This document shows positions 40,892-50,602 of a stretch of 64,000 bases of DNA, piece after piece. Made by a program: the position numbers and the translations under genes. The notes below the pieces were generated by a model. It searched no databases and was not told the DNA's origin. It saw nothing but the letters and a program-made list of their open reading frames with translations. The stretch comes from F1-60-MAGs104 sp964355975. GTDB lineage: Bacteria > Planctomycetota > Phycisphaerae > Phycisphaerales > SM1A02. Positions within the stretch are counted from its first letter, which is position 1. Every line of letters begins with the position of its first letter. The stretch is from the NCBI GenBank assembly GCA_964355975.1, contig CAYHFW010000004.1, forward strand, positions 106,457-170,456. The letters run 5' to 3'.

Positions 40892-43800
40892 ATGCCAATT
40901 CCAGTCCTTGACTTCTTCATTCGCAAGACCTTCGGAACCCAAAATCAGCGCATGGTGCGCCGCTACCTGCGCATCGTCGACAAAGTCAACGAACTCGAGG
41001 CGACATTCGCCGCGATGACCGATTCGCAATTGCGCGATATGACCGATGTGTTTCGCGCGCGCGTCACGAAGGGTGAGCGCCCCTACGACATGATCCCCGA
41101 GATCTTCGGCTGCGCACGCGAAGCGATGGACCGCGCGGTTGGACTGCGCAACGCGTTCAATCCGGCACTTGGCTTTGAGAGCGCACGACTGCCCGAGCCA
41201 GCGCGATCACTCTTTCTTGAGACGCAGGCGCTCATGACAGCAACGGCCCCCCGCCAACCAACAAATGAACTGCGTGGTTGTCACGGAGACCTTGCAGGAT
41301 GGCAACTGCTCGACATCCCGCCCGTGGTCTATCAAGCCATTCGTGAACTGCTGCCCGAGAGCCGTCCACCATTTCGCGCGCGACCATTCGACGTGCAAAT
41401 CATCGGAGGAATCGTCCTGAGCGAGGGGCGGATCGCCGAAATGAAGACGGGCGAAGGAAAGACGATTGTCGGTCCACTCGCGTGCTACTTGGCCGCTTGC
41501 GAATCGAAGCAAGTGCATGTTGTGACCGTGAACGATTACCTCGTGCAGCGCGATCGCGACTGGACATTCCCGTTCTTTCGTGCGGTTGGTCTCACTGTTG
41601 GCGCCATTCATCCGATGCACATGCAGCGCCCGAGTGACAAGATCATTGCCTACTCCTGCGACGTCGTCTACGGCACGACGAGCGAATTCGGATTCGATTA
41701 CTTGCGCGACAATATGAAACTGCGTGCGGCAGATCAGGTGCAACGCCGCCGCGAGTTTGCCATTGTCGACGAAGTCGACTCGACGCTGATCGATGAAGCG
41801 CGCACACCACTGATCATCTCTGGACCTGCGTACAACCAACAACCCCGCTACGACCTTGCCAAACGGCTCGCGTTGCATCTCGTTGCGCGGCAGGCCGAGT
41901 GGCAGCGCGCAGAAGACAAGGTGCAGCACTGCCGAGCAACCATCGCAGGCACCGAGGGCGACATTCGCAATGCCCGTGAGAAGACGGCGATTCCTGCGAT
42001 CAAGCGCCGACTCGAAGAAGCACGTAAGCAATTGCCGCAACTCGAGCGCGAGCGCGACCGATTCACGCAGTACTACGAACTCGAAATGGATAAGAAGCGC
42101 GCGACACTGACCCACGAAGGTGTCGAAGAAGCGCAGCGCGAGGCGAAGATTGGATCGTTCTATGTGGGTGAAAACATGGACATGCCCCACTTGCTCGAGC
42201 AGTCTGTGCGCGCACACACGGTCTATCAACTCGATCGTGATTATGTCGTTGCTCCCGATGAGGACGGCCAGATGGGCGTCGTCATCGTTGACCAGAACAC
42301 CGGCCGCAAGATGGTCGGGCGACAGTGGTCCGATGGATTGCATCAAGCGGTTGAATCGAAAGAAGGCGTGCGCGTCAAGGAAGAGACTCAGACGATGGCG
42401 ACCATCACCATCCAGAACTTCTTCAAGCTCTATCAGCGCCTCTCTGGCATGACGGGTACCGCCGACACAGAGGCAACTGAGTTTCACGAGATTTACAGGC
42501 TTCCGGTTGTGTCAATTCCGACCAACGTGCCTGCCGTGCGCGTCGATCGGCAAGACCTCGTCTTTCTCTCGCAGAAGGACAAGTGGGAGCGCATCGTCGA
42601 CGAAATCAAACGCGTGCATGACACAGGAGCTCCAGTGCTCGTTGGTACGACAAGCGTCGAAAAGAGCGAGATGCTCAGTCGCATGCTGACCGACAAACAC
42701 TCGATTCGTCACGAGGTGCTCAATGCCAAGCAACACGAACGCGAGGCCGACATCATCGCTGGCGCGGGACGACTCGGAGCTGTGATGATTGCAACCAACA
42801 TGGCGGGACGCGGCACCGATATCAAGCTCGCTGCGATTGAGCCAGCGGATCTTGTTGAACACTGGAAGCGGCGCGATCTCGCACCGCGCGAGATCGATGC
42901 GTCGATGGGCGAAGCGAAGTGCCTGGCACTGATTCACCGCCACTTGGCGGGAAGATTTCTTTCGCTCAGCCGAAAAGAACTGGACGCACTCGACGATGCC
43001 GCCGTGCGCCGTTCATTGCTCGAACACTGGGTCACTGAGTCGGGCGACCTTCTACCCAAGAAGATCGCTTCGATGTCGAATGAATCGCTCGAGAACGAAC
43101 TCGACAATGCGGGCTGGAGCGTGCATCGACTTCAGTTCTTCCCCAACGTTGAAGAACTTGGCGGACTGCACATCGTTGGAACGGAACGCCACGAAAGCCG
43201 CCGCATCGACAATCAGTTGCGTGGGCGTTCGGGGCGCCAAGGCGATCAAGGTCAGTCGCGTTTCTTTCTTGCTCTCGACGACGAATTGATGAAGATGTTC
43301 GCAGGAAAGGCGACGCTCAACGTGCTCAGTCGCTTCGGCATGAAAGAGGGAGACGCAATCGAAGCTCCGATGCTGAGTCGTGCCGTTGAGGGAGCCCAGC
43401 GCAAGATTGAAGAGCGCAATTTTCAGATGCGCAAGACGATCCTTGATTACGACGAGCCGATGGAAGTTCAACGGCGCGATTTTTACGGACGGCGCCAACC
43501 GATTCTCGAAGGGCGCGGAATCAAGGGAGTGGTCTTCACGTACATCGATGAAGCAGTCGCCGATGCGGCTGCGACTTACCTCTCGCCGCTGCATGTCCCA
43601 GGTGCGATTTCACAGTGGGTGTGGGAAGCATTCGGCGTGATGATCGAACCAGAGCGCTTCTTGGGCAAGGACCGAGAGCAAGTGTTGAGAACCGTCTCGA
43701 TCGATGCGCTCGAAGAAGCCACTGAGCACATCACAGTCACAATGGGCGAGTACATCCCACAAGATTCTGATCCATCTGAGTGGGATCGCCCCGGAGTCAT

Positions 43801-45079
43801 TGAGTGGGCGATGAAGTCGTACGGACTCGAACTCACCGATGCAATCGTCGATGCCGAGGGACGCGCCGGAATCGTGCAACGACTCGAACGCGCTGCACAG
43901 GCGCGCTTCGCGGCGATCGACTTGAGTCCGCTCGAGGCGTATCTCGTGCCTGGCTACGGCGCACGAGATCTCTTGCACTGGGCCAACAGGATGCTCGGTA
44001 CGCAACTGCCTGCCGACTTGCTCACTGGCGTCGCCGATCCACTCGAAGCGACGCGGCGATTGCAAGTTGAAGTTCAAAAGGCCTATCGCGCTCGTGAGAT
44101 CGCTTACCCCATCGACTTCGCGATTGAGTTCGTGAACCTCAACATCCAGAGTTTTCCAGAGGCGGCGTTGACGCAGTTCTGCGGATGGGCGCGTGGACGA
44201 TTTGAACTCGATTGGAATCCACAGGCACTTCCTTCGGCAGATCCTGCAGAATTGCGCAAGATGCTCATTGCAGAGGCGCAGACATGGGATGCCCAGCGCA
44301 TCGCAGCACGCGTTGAGCGCATTCTGGCGTCACTCCCAGCGAGTGATGGTGCAGAGGGCGACGATTCGACTGGACGCACCGCCGCGGTCGAAGAGTGGCT
44401 CGCAAAGACTGTCTTCGTTCGAATTGCAGACGACGAACGCGCAGACCTTCGACGCGACCCAAGCGCGTTCCTGAACCAACGCCTCGCACGACTTCTGCGC
44501 GAGGAGCTCGAGCAATTCGAACGGTTCGTGCTGTTGCAGATTCTCGACCAATCGTGGAAGGACCACTTGCACGCGATGGATCAGATGCGCGATTCGATTT
44601 CGTTCCGTTCGTTTAGCCAGAAAGATCCGCGCATTGAATTCAAGAAAGAATCATCGCGCCTCTTTGGCGAAATGATCTCGAGCGTTCGTGAACGCGTCAT
44701 CGATCTCGTGTTCAAGGGCAAGCTCTCGCCGCAAGCGATGCGCGCTCCAACACCACCGCCTGTGGCGCCCACGCCGCAGGCAACCGACGACGCGGCTGCT
44801 TCAGAAGCACCCGCGGCAACTTCAGCGGCTGCCTCGGCACCAACGGCTGAGATCGCAGCGGTTGTGCCAACACAATCGCAGGAGCGCGACATCGCCATCG
44901 CAGAGGGGGCTGGAGTGCCTGTTGCCCGCTCGGCGGCATCCGTCGCTGGATCGCCCTCTGGAATGGCTCGCCCGTCACGGGTGGTTGTGCCCGTGACTGG
45001 TCCAGGCGCGGTCGGCCGAAACGAACCGTGCACGTGCGGGTCTGGAAAGAAGTACAAGCAGTGTTGTGGAAAGAAGTGA
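40892..45079 (+). CDS. secA: Protein translocase ATPase SecA (extra-long)
   Basis: 1395 residues against about 830-950 in most bacteria. The start MPIPVLDFFIRKTFG fits the family. Walker A MKTGEGKT, DEVDSTLIDEARTPLIISG, NMAGRGTDIKL, GTERHESRRIDNQLRGRSGRQGD, and the C-terminal zinc SecB-binding motif CTCGSGKKYKQCC are all present. Extra segments: a coiled coil after the DEVD motif (about 335-395), an insertion between the two NBD2 motifs (about 645-755), and a large one in the helical wing/scaffold region (about 985-1165). An Ala/Pro-rich linker precedes the zinc motif. It drives Sec export, including the large secreted proteins here. Confidence 0.97.
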   Translation: MPIPVLDFFIRKTFGTQNQRMVRRYLRIVDKVNELEATFAAMTDSQLRDMTDVFRARVTKGERPYDMIPEIFGCAREAMDRAVGLRNAFNPALGFESARLPEPARSLFLETQALMTATAPRQPTNELRGCHGDLAGWQLLDIPPVVYQAIRELLPESRPPFRARPFDVQIIGGIVLSEGRIAEMKTGEGKTIVGPLACYLAACESKQVHVVTVNDYLVQRDRDWTFPFFRAVGLTVGAIHPMHMQRPSDKIIAYSCDVVYGTTSEFGFDYLRDNMKLRAADQVQRRREFAIVDEVDSTLIDEARTPLIISGPAYNQQPRYDLAKRLALHLVARQAEWQRAEDKVQHCRATIAGTEGDIRNAREKTAIPAIKRRLEEARKQLPQLERERDRFTQYYELEMDKKRATLTHEGVEEAQREAKIGSFYVGENMDMPHLLEQSVRAHTVYQLDRDYVVAPDEDGQMGVVIVDQNTGRKMVGRQWSDGLHQAVESKEGVRVKEETQTMATITIQNFFKLYQRLSGMTGTADTEATEFHEIYRLPVVSIPTNVPAVRVDRQDLVFLSQKDKWERIVDEIKRVHDTGAPVLVGTTSVEKSEMLSRMLTDKHSIRHEVLNAKQHEREADIIAGAGRLGAVMIATNMAGRGTDIKLAAIEPADLVEHWKRRDLAPREIDASMGEAKCLALIHRHLAGRFLSLSRKELDALDDAAVRRSLLEHWVTESGDLLPKKIASMSNESLENELDNAGWSVHRLQFFPNVEELGGLHIVGTERHESRRIDNQLRGRSGRQGDQGQSRFFLALDDELMKMFAGKATLNVLSRFGMKEGDAIEAPMLSRAVEGAQRKIEERNFQMRKTILDYDEPMEVQRRDFYGRRQPILEGRGIKGVVFTYIDEAVADAAATYLSPLHVPGAISQWVWEAFGVMIEPERFLGKDREQVLRTVSIDALEEATEHITVTMGEYIPQDSDPSEWDRPGVIEWAMKSYGLELTDAIVDAEGRAGIVQRLERAAQARFAAIDLSPLEAYLVPGYGARDLLHWANRMLGTQLPADLLTGVADPLEATRRLQVEVQKAYRAREIAYPIDFAIEFVNLNIQSFPEAALTQFCGWARGRFELDWNPQALPSADPAELRKMLIAEAQTWDAQRIAARVERILASLPASDGAEGDDSTGRTAAVEEWLAKTVFVRIADDERADLRRDPSAFLNQRLARLLREELEQFERFVLLQILDQSWKDHLHAMDQMRDSISFRSFSQKDPRIEFKKESSRLFGEMISSVRERVIDLVFKGKLSPQAMRAPTPPPVAPTPQATDDAAASEAPAATSAAASAPTAEIAAVVPTQSQERDIAIAEGAGVPVARSAASVAGSPSGMARPSRVVVPVTGPGAVGRNEPCTCGSGKKYKQCCGKK

Positions 45080-45118
45080 ACGCGCACACGAAACCCGCTA
45101 TACTTCGCCCCCCAAAGC

Positions 45119-45191
<73 letters not shown>

Positions 45192-45209
45192 TTGTTTCGC
45201 TGCGCGAGG

Positions 45210-45482
45210 TCACCGCATCAGGAGTGCGGTGAGGCCCGTCAGCGAGAGAATCACAATCAGAATCAGTGCGAGCGCGGCCCATCGCACACTTCGCCGTGAT
45301 GTGCTCTCGCGCGGCGTAGGTCCATCCCAAAGAAACGCGTGGCACTTCGGGCAGATCTCTGCTTCCTCGATCACCGCTGCGCCGCAGTCGGGGCAGGTCG
45401 TGACAACGGGTGCAGAAAAACGTCGGATGTCCTCGTCTGAGGGATCCGCGTCGTCGAGTTCGTCGTCGGGTGCACCCATCAT
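45210..45482 (-). CDS. Small zinc-ribbon membrane protein
   Basis: About 90 residues; nearby ATGs 3 and 6 nt away make the exact start unsure. An acidic N-terminus (PDDELDDADPSDEDIRR) is followed by a rubredoxin-like zinc ribbon (CPDCGAAVIEEAEICPKC) and one C-terminal membrane helix (AALALILIVILSLTGLTALL). Such proteins are widespread and uncharacterised. It lies between tRNA-Lys and the thioredoxin-like gene, facing the opposite way to both. Confidence 0.68.
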   Translation of the reverse strand: MMGAPDDELDDADPSDEDIRRFSAPVVTTCPDCGAAVIEEAEICPKCHAFLWDGPTPRESTSRRSVRWAALALILIVILSLTGLTALLMR

Positions 45483-45529
45483 GCACATTACTATGACAAT
45501 CTTTACTGGCGCCTGCAAGCAAAATCACC

Positions 45530-46087
45530 ATGGCACTCACACCTTCAACGATGATCCCGCTGGGAACTCACTGCCCAGCATTCGCACTCAATGATGTCAC
45601 TTCTCGAGCCCCCGTGCGATCAGGTGATTTCGTAGGTCGCCCTCTCTTGGTGATGTTTCTCTGCAATCACTGCCCATTCGTTGTGCACATCCAAGATGCT
45701 CTTGCACTCCTCGTGCGGGACTATCCCAGCGCGCGGGTTGGCATGGTTGGAATCTGCTCGAACGACGAGAGCACACACCCTGGGGACGCCCCAGAGAAGA
45801 TGGTCACGATGGCGCGCGATCATGGATGGACTTTTCCATATTTGCACGATCCCTCACAGATCGTTGCGCACGCATTCAATGCCGCGTGCACCCCTGACTT
45901 TTTTCTCTTTGATCAGTCGCACGCGCTGGTCTACCGAGGACAACTTGATGCGAGCCGTCCTGGAAATCGAATCGCCGTCACAGGACGCGATCTTCGCGAT
46001 GCGCTTGATGCGCTCTTGAATGGCACTGAACTCGCGGCGATTCAGCATCCATCGATGGGATGCAACATCAAGTGGAAATCAAAGTAG
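45530..46087 (+). CDS. Thioredoxin-fold protein (AhpC/TSA-like, CNHCPFV type)
   Basis: 185 residues. Typical for the thioredoxin family members with the LVMFLCNHCPFVVH active-site strand (two Cys in CNHC), followed by NDESTHPGDAPEKM and FNAACTPDFFLFD, the latter supplying the cis-Pro loop. No signal peptide. Probably a cytosolic oxidoreductase; the substrate is unknown. The family is often found as a single gene in Planctomycetes and Bacteroidetes. Confidence 0.88.
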   Translation: MALTPSTMIPLGTHCPAFALNDVTSRAPVRSGDFVGRPLLVMFLCNHCPFVVHIQDALALLVRDYPSARVGMVGICSNDESTHPGDAPEKMVTMARDHGWTFPYLHDPSQIVAHAFNAACTPDFFLFDQSHALVYRGQLDASRPGNRIAVTGRDLRDALDALLNGTELAAIQHPSMGCNIKWKSK

Positions 46088-46091
46088 CGAC

Positions 46092-46126
46092 AAAGAAAAA
46101 CCCCCGCCGTGCAATGCACGCGGGGG
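46092..46126 (-). terminator. Intrinsic terminator after tRNA-Asp
   Basis: On the minus strand: CCCCCGCGTGC-ATT-GCACGGCGGGGG (one bulged base) running into TTTTTCTTT. It lies 9 nt beyond the tRNA-Asp 3' end and also near the end of the convergent thioredoxin-fold gene. Confidence 0.82.
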
Positions 46127-46134
46127 CTATTCAA

Positions 46135-46208
46135 CGAGGCGGACGGGAATCGAACCCGCAACCACCGGCGTGACAAGCCGGTACTCTAACCAATTGAGCT
46201 ACCGCCCC
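46135..46208 (-). tRNA. tRNA-Asp (anticodon GTC)
   Basis: 74 nt on the minus strand. Acceptor GGGGCGG with CCGCCTC, anticodon arm CCGGC-TTGTCAC-GCCGG, discriminator G as expected for tRNA-Asp. CCA is not encoded. Confidence 0.95.
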
Positions 46209-46234
46209 AACACTGGCGAAATGCCAAGACGGGA

Positions 46235-46262
46235 ATAATAGCGCGACATTGTCGCCCGTCAA
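46235..46262 (-). promoter_or_regulatory. Predicted promoter of tRNA-Asp
   Basis: On the minus strand TTGACG (-35), 16 bp, TATTAT (-10), ending 26 nt before the tRNA 5' end. Confidence 0.68.
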
Positions 46263-46286
46263 CCGCACACGAGATTTTGCAGCTTC

Positions 46287-49232
46287 TCACGCATCAAACC
46301 AATTCGTGCCATGACTCGATTCGACACGCACGGGGACTCGCAGTTGCACCGCCGTCTCCATCTTGTGCACGACCCATGGTGCCACCTGCTCGAGTTGCTC
46401 CGAGGGCACCTCGAAGACCAGTTCATCGTGAATCTGCAAGAGCATGCGCACCTGTGGAAATGCCTTCGGGAGAGCATGGTGAATCTGCACCATGGCGACC
46501 TTGATGATGTCGGCTGCGGTCCCCTGCACGACGGTGTTGATCGCGACGCGCTCACCAAGCGCGCGTTCAACGCCATTGGGTGAGAGCACCTCAGGCACCG
46601 CCCGCCGCCGGCCGAGCATCGTCTCGACATAGCCCTGCTGCTTCGCCTGCGCAACGCACTTGGCGAGAAAGGCATCGATACTTGAAAATCGCTGCCGATA
46701 GTCATCGATGATCTCACGCGCACGCGCTGGACTCGTCGAACCACCAAGTCGGCGCGCGAGTCCGTACGGCGTGATTCCGTAGATGATTCCGAAATTGACC
46801 ATCTTCGCACCGCTGCGTTGCTGCGGGGTGACTGCCGATGGCTCGATGCCATTCACTTCAGCTGCGACGGCCGTGTGAATATCGATGTCACTCAAGAATG
46901 CGGCAATCATCGCTGGATCATTGGCGAGATGTGCCAGCACCCGCAGTTCGATCTGCGAATAGTCACACGAGAGCAACTGATATCCAGGGGCGGCAACAAA
47001 CGCACGACGAATCTCGCGTCCCATTTCAGAGCGAATGGGAATGTTCTGCATGTTGGGATCGCTCGAAGAGAGCCTGCCCGTTGCGGTGCCCGTCTGGTGA
47101 AAGGACGCGTGAATTCGCCCAGTCGTCGGCTGGATTGCCTTGCGCAATGCCACGAGATAAGTGCCCACGAGTTTGCGCAGGGTGCGATACTCGATCATGC
47201 GCGCTGGCAATTCACTCTCAACGGATGGGTCAGCCGAAAGTTTTTCGAGCACCTCGACATCGGTGCTCTGACCCCCTTGCGTCTTGCGCACAGATTTCAG
47301 TCCCAATCCTGGCGGAGAGTCAGTCGGGGCATTGAAAAGAATGGCTGCAAGTTGCTTTGGACTGTCGGGATTGAATGGATGGGGCGCCATCGCTGCGATT
47401 GAGGCGCGAAATGTCTCGGTCTGCGCTTCGAGGCGATCACATTGCCGTTGCAACTCAGCAGCATCGACGAGAATGCCGTTGAATTCGAGTTCAGCCAAGA
47501 CTGCAATGAGCGGCACCTCAACCTCGCGATACAGAACTTCAAGTCCTTGTGATTCGATGCGCTCGGTGAGAAGGCGATCGAGTCGACCCGCAATGTCTGC
47601 ATCCTCGGCGGCGTATGGACCCGCAAGTGCAAGATCGACCTGATCAAATGTGCGCTGAAACTCGCCGCTACCGATAAGGTCTTTGATCGAAATGCATGTG
47701 TAATTGAGGTGTGTTCGCGCAAGCGCATCGAGCGAGTGACTCATCCGACTCGCATCGAGCACATACGAGGCGATCATCGAGTCGCCGACCAACCCCTGCA
47801 CGTTGATTGCATGACGCCGCAAGACATGCAAGTCGAACTTCGCGTTGTGCGCAACTTTTGCGAGCGCGGCGTCTTCAAGAAATGGGCGCACGATCGCGAC
47901 AACCTCATCGCACGAGCAGTGGCTCGATGGGTCGGGAGAACGCGTGGGAATGTAGACCCCCTGTCCTTCCCGCCAAGAAAGGCTGATGCCGCACAACTTT
48001 GCCTCAATGAGATTCAGCGAGTCGGTCTCTGTATCGAAAGCAATGCGGCCTCCATCGCGCGCCGCCGCGCGCGCCTCGGCAAGCGCCGCCTCAATCTCAG
48101 TGGGCGTGCGAAGAACCGAGTACTGCGCAGCGCGCACTGGATGATCGGTTGGAATCACACCATCCAACCCGCCCCCACTGCCCTCCGACTGCGCCTCGTG
48201 AAACTGCGCGAAGAGCGGAGCGTCAATCGCGTCCTGTGCCGCGCTGCGCTGACGGCGGGGCGCGGGTGCCTGGCGCGCGGCAACCTGAGGCGTGGGTGCC
48301 GCTGCCGCGACTTCGTGCGCGACACTCTTGCCAGTGAGCATCGTTTCGACTTCGCTGCGAAGACGTCCAAAGCCGAGCGTCTTCAAGAGTTCGACCACAG
48401 CAACAGAATCTGCTCGTTTCGTGTCGACGCGCGCACTCTCGTACGAGAAGTCGATCTCGCAATCTTCTTTGAGAGCAACGAGCTTGCGCGCGAGTGCGAG
48501 TTTGTCCTGTGCCGCGACGATCGCCTCGCGTCGCTTGGGTGTCAGCGACGCAAGGTTCGCGAGCACTCCATCAAGGCTTCCGTAGGTCGTGATCAACTGC
48601 GCGGCGGTCTTGGGACCGATTCCATCGACTCCTGGAATATTGTCTGATGTGTCCCCCATCAGAGCGAGCATGTCGGCGACTTGATCGGCGCGAACCCCCT
48701 TGGTCTCGAAGAGTTGTTCTGGCCCGAGGTCGAGCGCAGTCTGCGGATCGAAAAGCGTTGTCTTTGAGTCGACGAGCTGCGCAAGATCTTTGTCGCGCGA
48801 GACGATGCGCATTCGCAATTCTGGGCGTTCTCTGCGCACCCGCCGCGCAATGGTTGCGATGACGTCATCCGCTTCAACTCCGGCAATGGCGAAGATTGGA
48901 ATGCCAAACAACCGCGTGAATTCGAGGCAACGCTGCACCTGCCCAGAGAAGTCAATCGGGGGGGCAGGCCGATTTGCTTTGTACTGCGGATAGAGCTGCG
49001 AACGAAAAGTCTCTTGGTCCCCCGCAGCATCGATGACCAATACCAAGTGCGTTGGCTGCTGCTCGCGCAGCAACTTCATCAACATCGACACGTACCCAAA
49101 GACCATCTGCGTCGACTCATTTGTCGTGGGGCTGGTCATCCCACCGCGAATTGCAAAGTAGGCACGAAAAAACTGCGCGTGCCCGTCGACAACATAGATC
49201 ATGTCTGTGTCAACGGTCACGCGCAGTTTCAC
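46287..49232 (-). CDS. polA: DNA polymerase I
   Basis: 981 residues; an internal ATG at MIYVVDGHAQFF (10 codons in) may be the true start. 5' nuclease domain (FRSQLYPQYKANRP, GVEADDVIATIA, GDTSDNIPGVDGIGPKTA) intact. The 3'-5' exonuclease domain keeps FDTETDSLNL and DADIAGRLDRLL. The polymerase domain has DPNMQNIP, SCDYSQIELRVLAHL, the O helix KMVNFGIIYGI and QIHDELVFEV. All three activities are expected. It removes RNA primers and fills repair gaps. Last gene of the cinA-folK-tlpA-polA group, 21 nt after the tlpA-like stop. Confidence 0.97.
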   Translation of the reverse strand: MKLRVTVDTDMIYVVDGHAQFFRAYFAIRGGMTSPTTNESTQMVFGYVSMLMKLLREQQPTHLVLVIDAAGDQETFRSQLYPQYKANRPAPPIDFSGQVQRCLEFTRLFGIPIFAIAGVEADDVIATIARRVRRERPELRMRIVSRDKDLAQLVDSKTTLFDPQTALDLGPEQLFETKGVRADQVADMLALMGDTSDNIPGVDGIGPKTAAQLITTYGSLDGVLANLASLTPKRREAIVAAQDKLALARKLVALKEDCEIDFSYESARVDTKRADSVAVVELLKTLGFGRLRSEVETMLTGKSVAHEVAAAAPTPQVAARQAPAPRRQRSAAQDAIDAPLFAQFHEAQSEGSGGGLDGVIPTDHPVRAAQYSVLRTPTEIEAALAEARAAARDGGRIAFDTETDSLNLIEAKLCGISLSWREGQGVYIPTRSPDPSSHCSCDEVVAIVRPFLEDAALAKVAHNAKFDLHVLRRHAINVQGLVGDSMIASYVLDASRMSHSLDALARTHLNYTCISIKDLIGSGEFQRTFDQVDLALAGPYAAEDADIAGRLDRLLTERIESQGLEVLYREVEVPLIAVLAELEFNGILVDAAELQRQCDRLEAQTETFRASIAAMAPHPFNPDSPKQLAAILFNAPTDSPPGLGLKSVRKTQGGQSTDVEVLEKLSADPSVESELPARMIEYRTLRKLVGTYLVALRKAIQPTTGRIHASFHQTGTATGRLSSSDPNMQNIPIRSEMGREIRRAFVAAPGYQLLSCDYSQIELRVLAHLANDPAMIAAFLSDIDIHTAVAAEVNGIEPSAVTPQQRSGAKMVNFGIIYGITPYGLARRLGGSTSPARAREIIDDYRQRFSSIDAFLAKCVAQAKQQGYVETMLGRRRAVPEVLSPNGVERALGERVAINTVVQGTAADIIKVAMVQIHHALPKAFPQVRMLLQIHDELVFEVPSEQLEQVAPWVVHKMETAVQLRVPVRVESSHGTNWFDA

Positions 49233-49253
49233 TTCATGCGAATCTGCGTGAGA

Positions 49254-50591
49254 TCAACCCTTCGTGCCGAGGGCCTTGAGAATCTCTGCCTTGAGGTCGC
49301 CTGTCAGGTCGCCCTTTGGATCGAATCCCTGATGGACGGTGACGATCTTGCCGTCGGCGCCAATGATTACGGTGGCTGGAATTCCGGAGAACCCGTATTG
49401 CTTCACCACATTGCCGTCGAGGTCGAGCAGTGTTGGAAAGATGAAGCCTTGCTTCGCCCAGAACTCGCCCGACTTCTTTGCAGCGTCATCTCCGCGCTCC
49501 CAGACATTGATTCCGAAGACTTCAACGGGCTGCTTGGTCTCTGCGACCCACTTGGCGAGTTCGTTGATCGCTGGCAGTCCCTTGCGGCAGGGTCCGCACC
49601 ATGTTGCCCAGAAGTCGATGACGACGATTTTTCCCTTGAGGTCAGCGAGTGTGACTGTCTTGCCACTGAGATCTTGCAGCGAGAATCCTGGGGCGACTGC
49701 ACCGACGGCGATCGCCTCGGGTTCTGCAGGCGAAAGTTCTGCAGGCGATGAGACTGCCTTGCGGCTCCCTGCATCGAATGCGATCGCAGTTGCAAGTTTG
49801 TCCATGACCTTTGGATCCATCTTGAAATTCACCAAGAAACGCACACCTTCTGGAGCGCCTGGCGGAGTCATCACAAGAGACATTGATGAGACCAACTTCG
49901 TCGTTGGGTTGACGTTGACCGTGAGATCGCTGTCGGCGCCAGTGAGAAGCACCTGGTCGACGCCGTCCTTGGTTTGGAATCCAGCGACTGTGTCAAATGC
50001 GCTTCCGCCGAAACTGAATGCTGCGAGAGCGCCGCCCGCTGTGCTGCCACGCAACGCGAGATGTGGGCAAGGAAACTCGAGCCCTTCGAACTTGGTCTTG
50101 AGTGTGTTGTTGACAGTTCCATCGAGTGGAACTTCAACGAATTTGTCGTCGGCGCCGCCGTCGATGAAGTAGACCTTGCTGTTCACTGCGATGAGTTGGC
50201 TGGTGCCGATCTTGACGAGCGTCTCTTGACCGCTACCCAATTGGATCGTCATCGAGTCCTTCTGCTCGCCACCTGGAATCTTGACAGACCACTCGATCGT
50301 GTCGGTCATCGCTGGCGCCGCGCGATATGCCGCAGCGACTGCATCAAGGCACGCCGTTCCCTTGGCGATCGCCTCTGCGCTCTTCGCCGCTGCATCGAAC
50401 GACTCTGCGTTCATCGCGACTTTCGGAAACATCGCGGCGAGTTGGGCTGGATCGAGTTGCGCATCCTCTGGATTCGCATCCGCTGGTGCGGCTGGTGCGG
50501 CAGGTGCGGCGGCTGGAGGGGTCTCTTGAGCGAATGCGGTCGCACCGACCAAGAGGGTGGAGATGGCGAAGAGGCGTGAATATGACTTCAT
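49254..50591 (-). CDS. Exported TlpA-like thioredoxin with an N-terminal LolA/DUF2092-like domain
   Basis: 445 residues. Signal peptide (MKSYSRLFAISTLLVG, cleavage near AFAQ), Ala/Pro linker, a beta-rich domain at about 70-290 resembling lipoprotein-carrier-like DUF2092 proteins (WSVKIPGGEQKDSMTIQLG, NVNPTTKLVSSMSL), then an AhpC/TSA-thioredoxin domain (300-445) with FWATWCGPCRKGLPAINE and GIPATVIIGADGK. The WCGPC site is intact, so periplasmic disulfide reduction is likely, perhaps for cytochrome c maturation. Encoded 11 nt after folK. Confidence 0.85.
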   Translation of the reverse strand: MKSYSRLFAISTLLVGATAFAQETPPAAAPAAPAAPADANPEDAQLDPAQLAAMFPKVAMNAESFDAAAKSAEAIAKGTACLDAVAAAYRAAPAMTDTIEWSVKIPGGEQKDSMTIQLGSGQETLVKIGTSQLIAVNSKVYFIDGGADDKFVEVPLDGTVNNTLKTKFEGLEFPCPHLALRGSTAGGALAAFSFGGSAFDTVAGFQTKDGVDQVLLTGADSDLTVNVNPTTKLVSSMSLVMTPPGAPEGVRFLVNFKMDPKVMDKLATAIAFDAGSRKAVSSPAELSPAEPEAIAVGAVAPGFSLQDLSGKTVTLADLKGKIVVIDFWATWCGPCRKGLPAINELAKWVAETKQPVEVFGINVWERGDDAAKKSGEFWAKQGFIFPTLLDLDGNVVKQYGFSGIPATVIIGADGKIVTVHQGFDPKGDLTGDLKAEILKALGTKG

Positions 50592-50602
50592 GTGAGGTCC
50601 AA

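Noticed and set aside
40571..41029. Minus-strand ORF of 152 codons overlapping the secA start
   Set aside because: Antisense to conserved SecA N-terminus and the tRNA-secA gap; no motif.
41207..42487. Minus-strand ORF of 426 codons
   Set aside because: Antisense to secA, whose motifs are continuous here; no recognisable family.
46761..46770. CCGTACGG-like match to part of the SOS-box candidate
   Set aside because: Inside polA coding sequence and only the right half matches; the CTAACA half is missing. A similar half-site at 18461-18470 is also intragenic.
47709..48647. Plus-strand ORF of 312 codons
   Set aside because: Antisense to polA exonuclease region, no domain, unusual composition.
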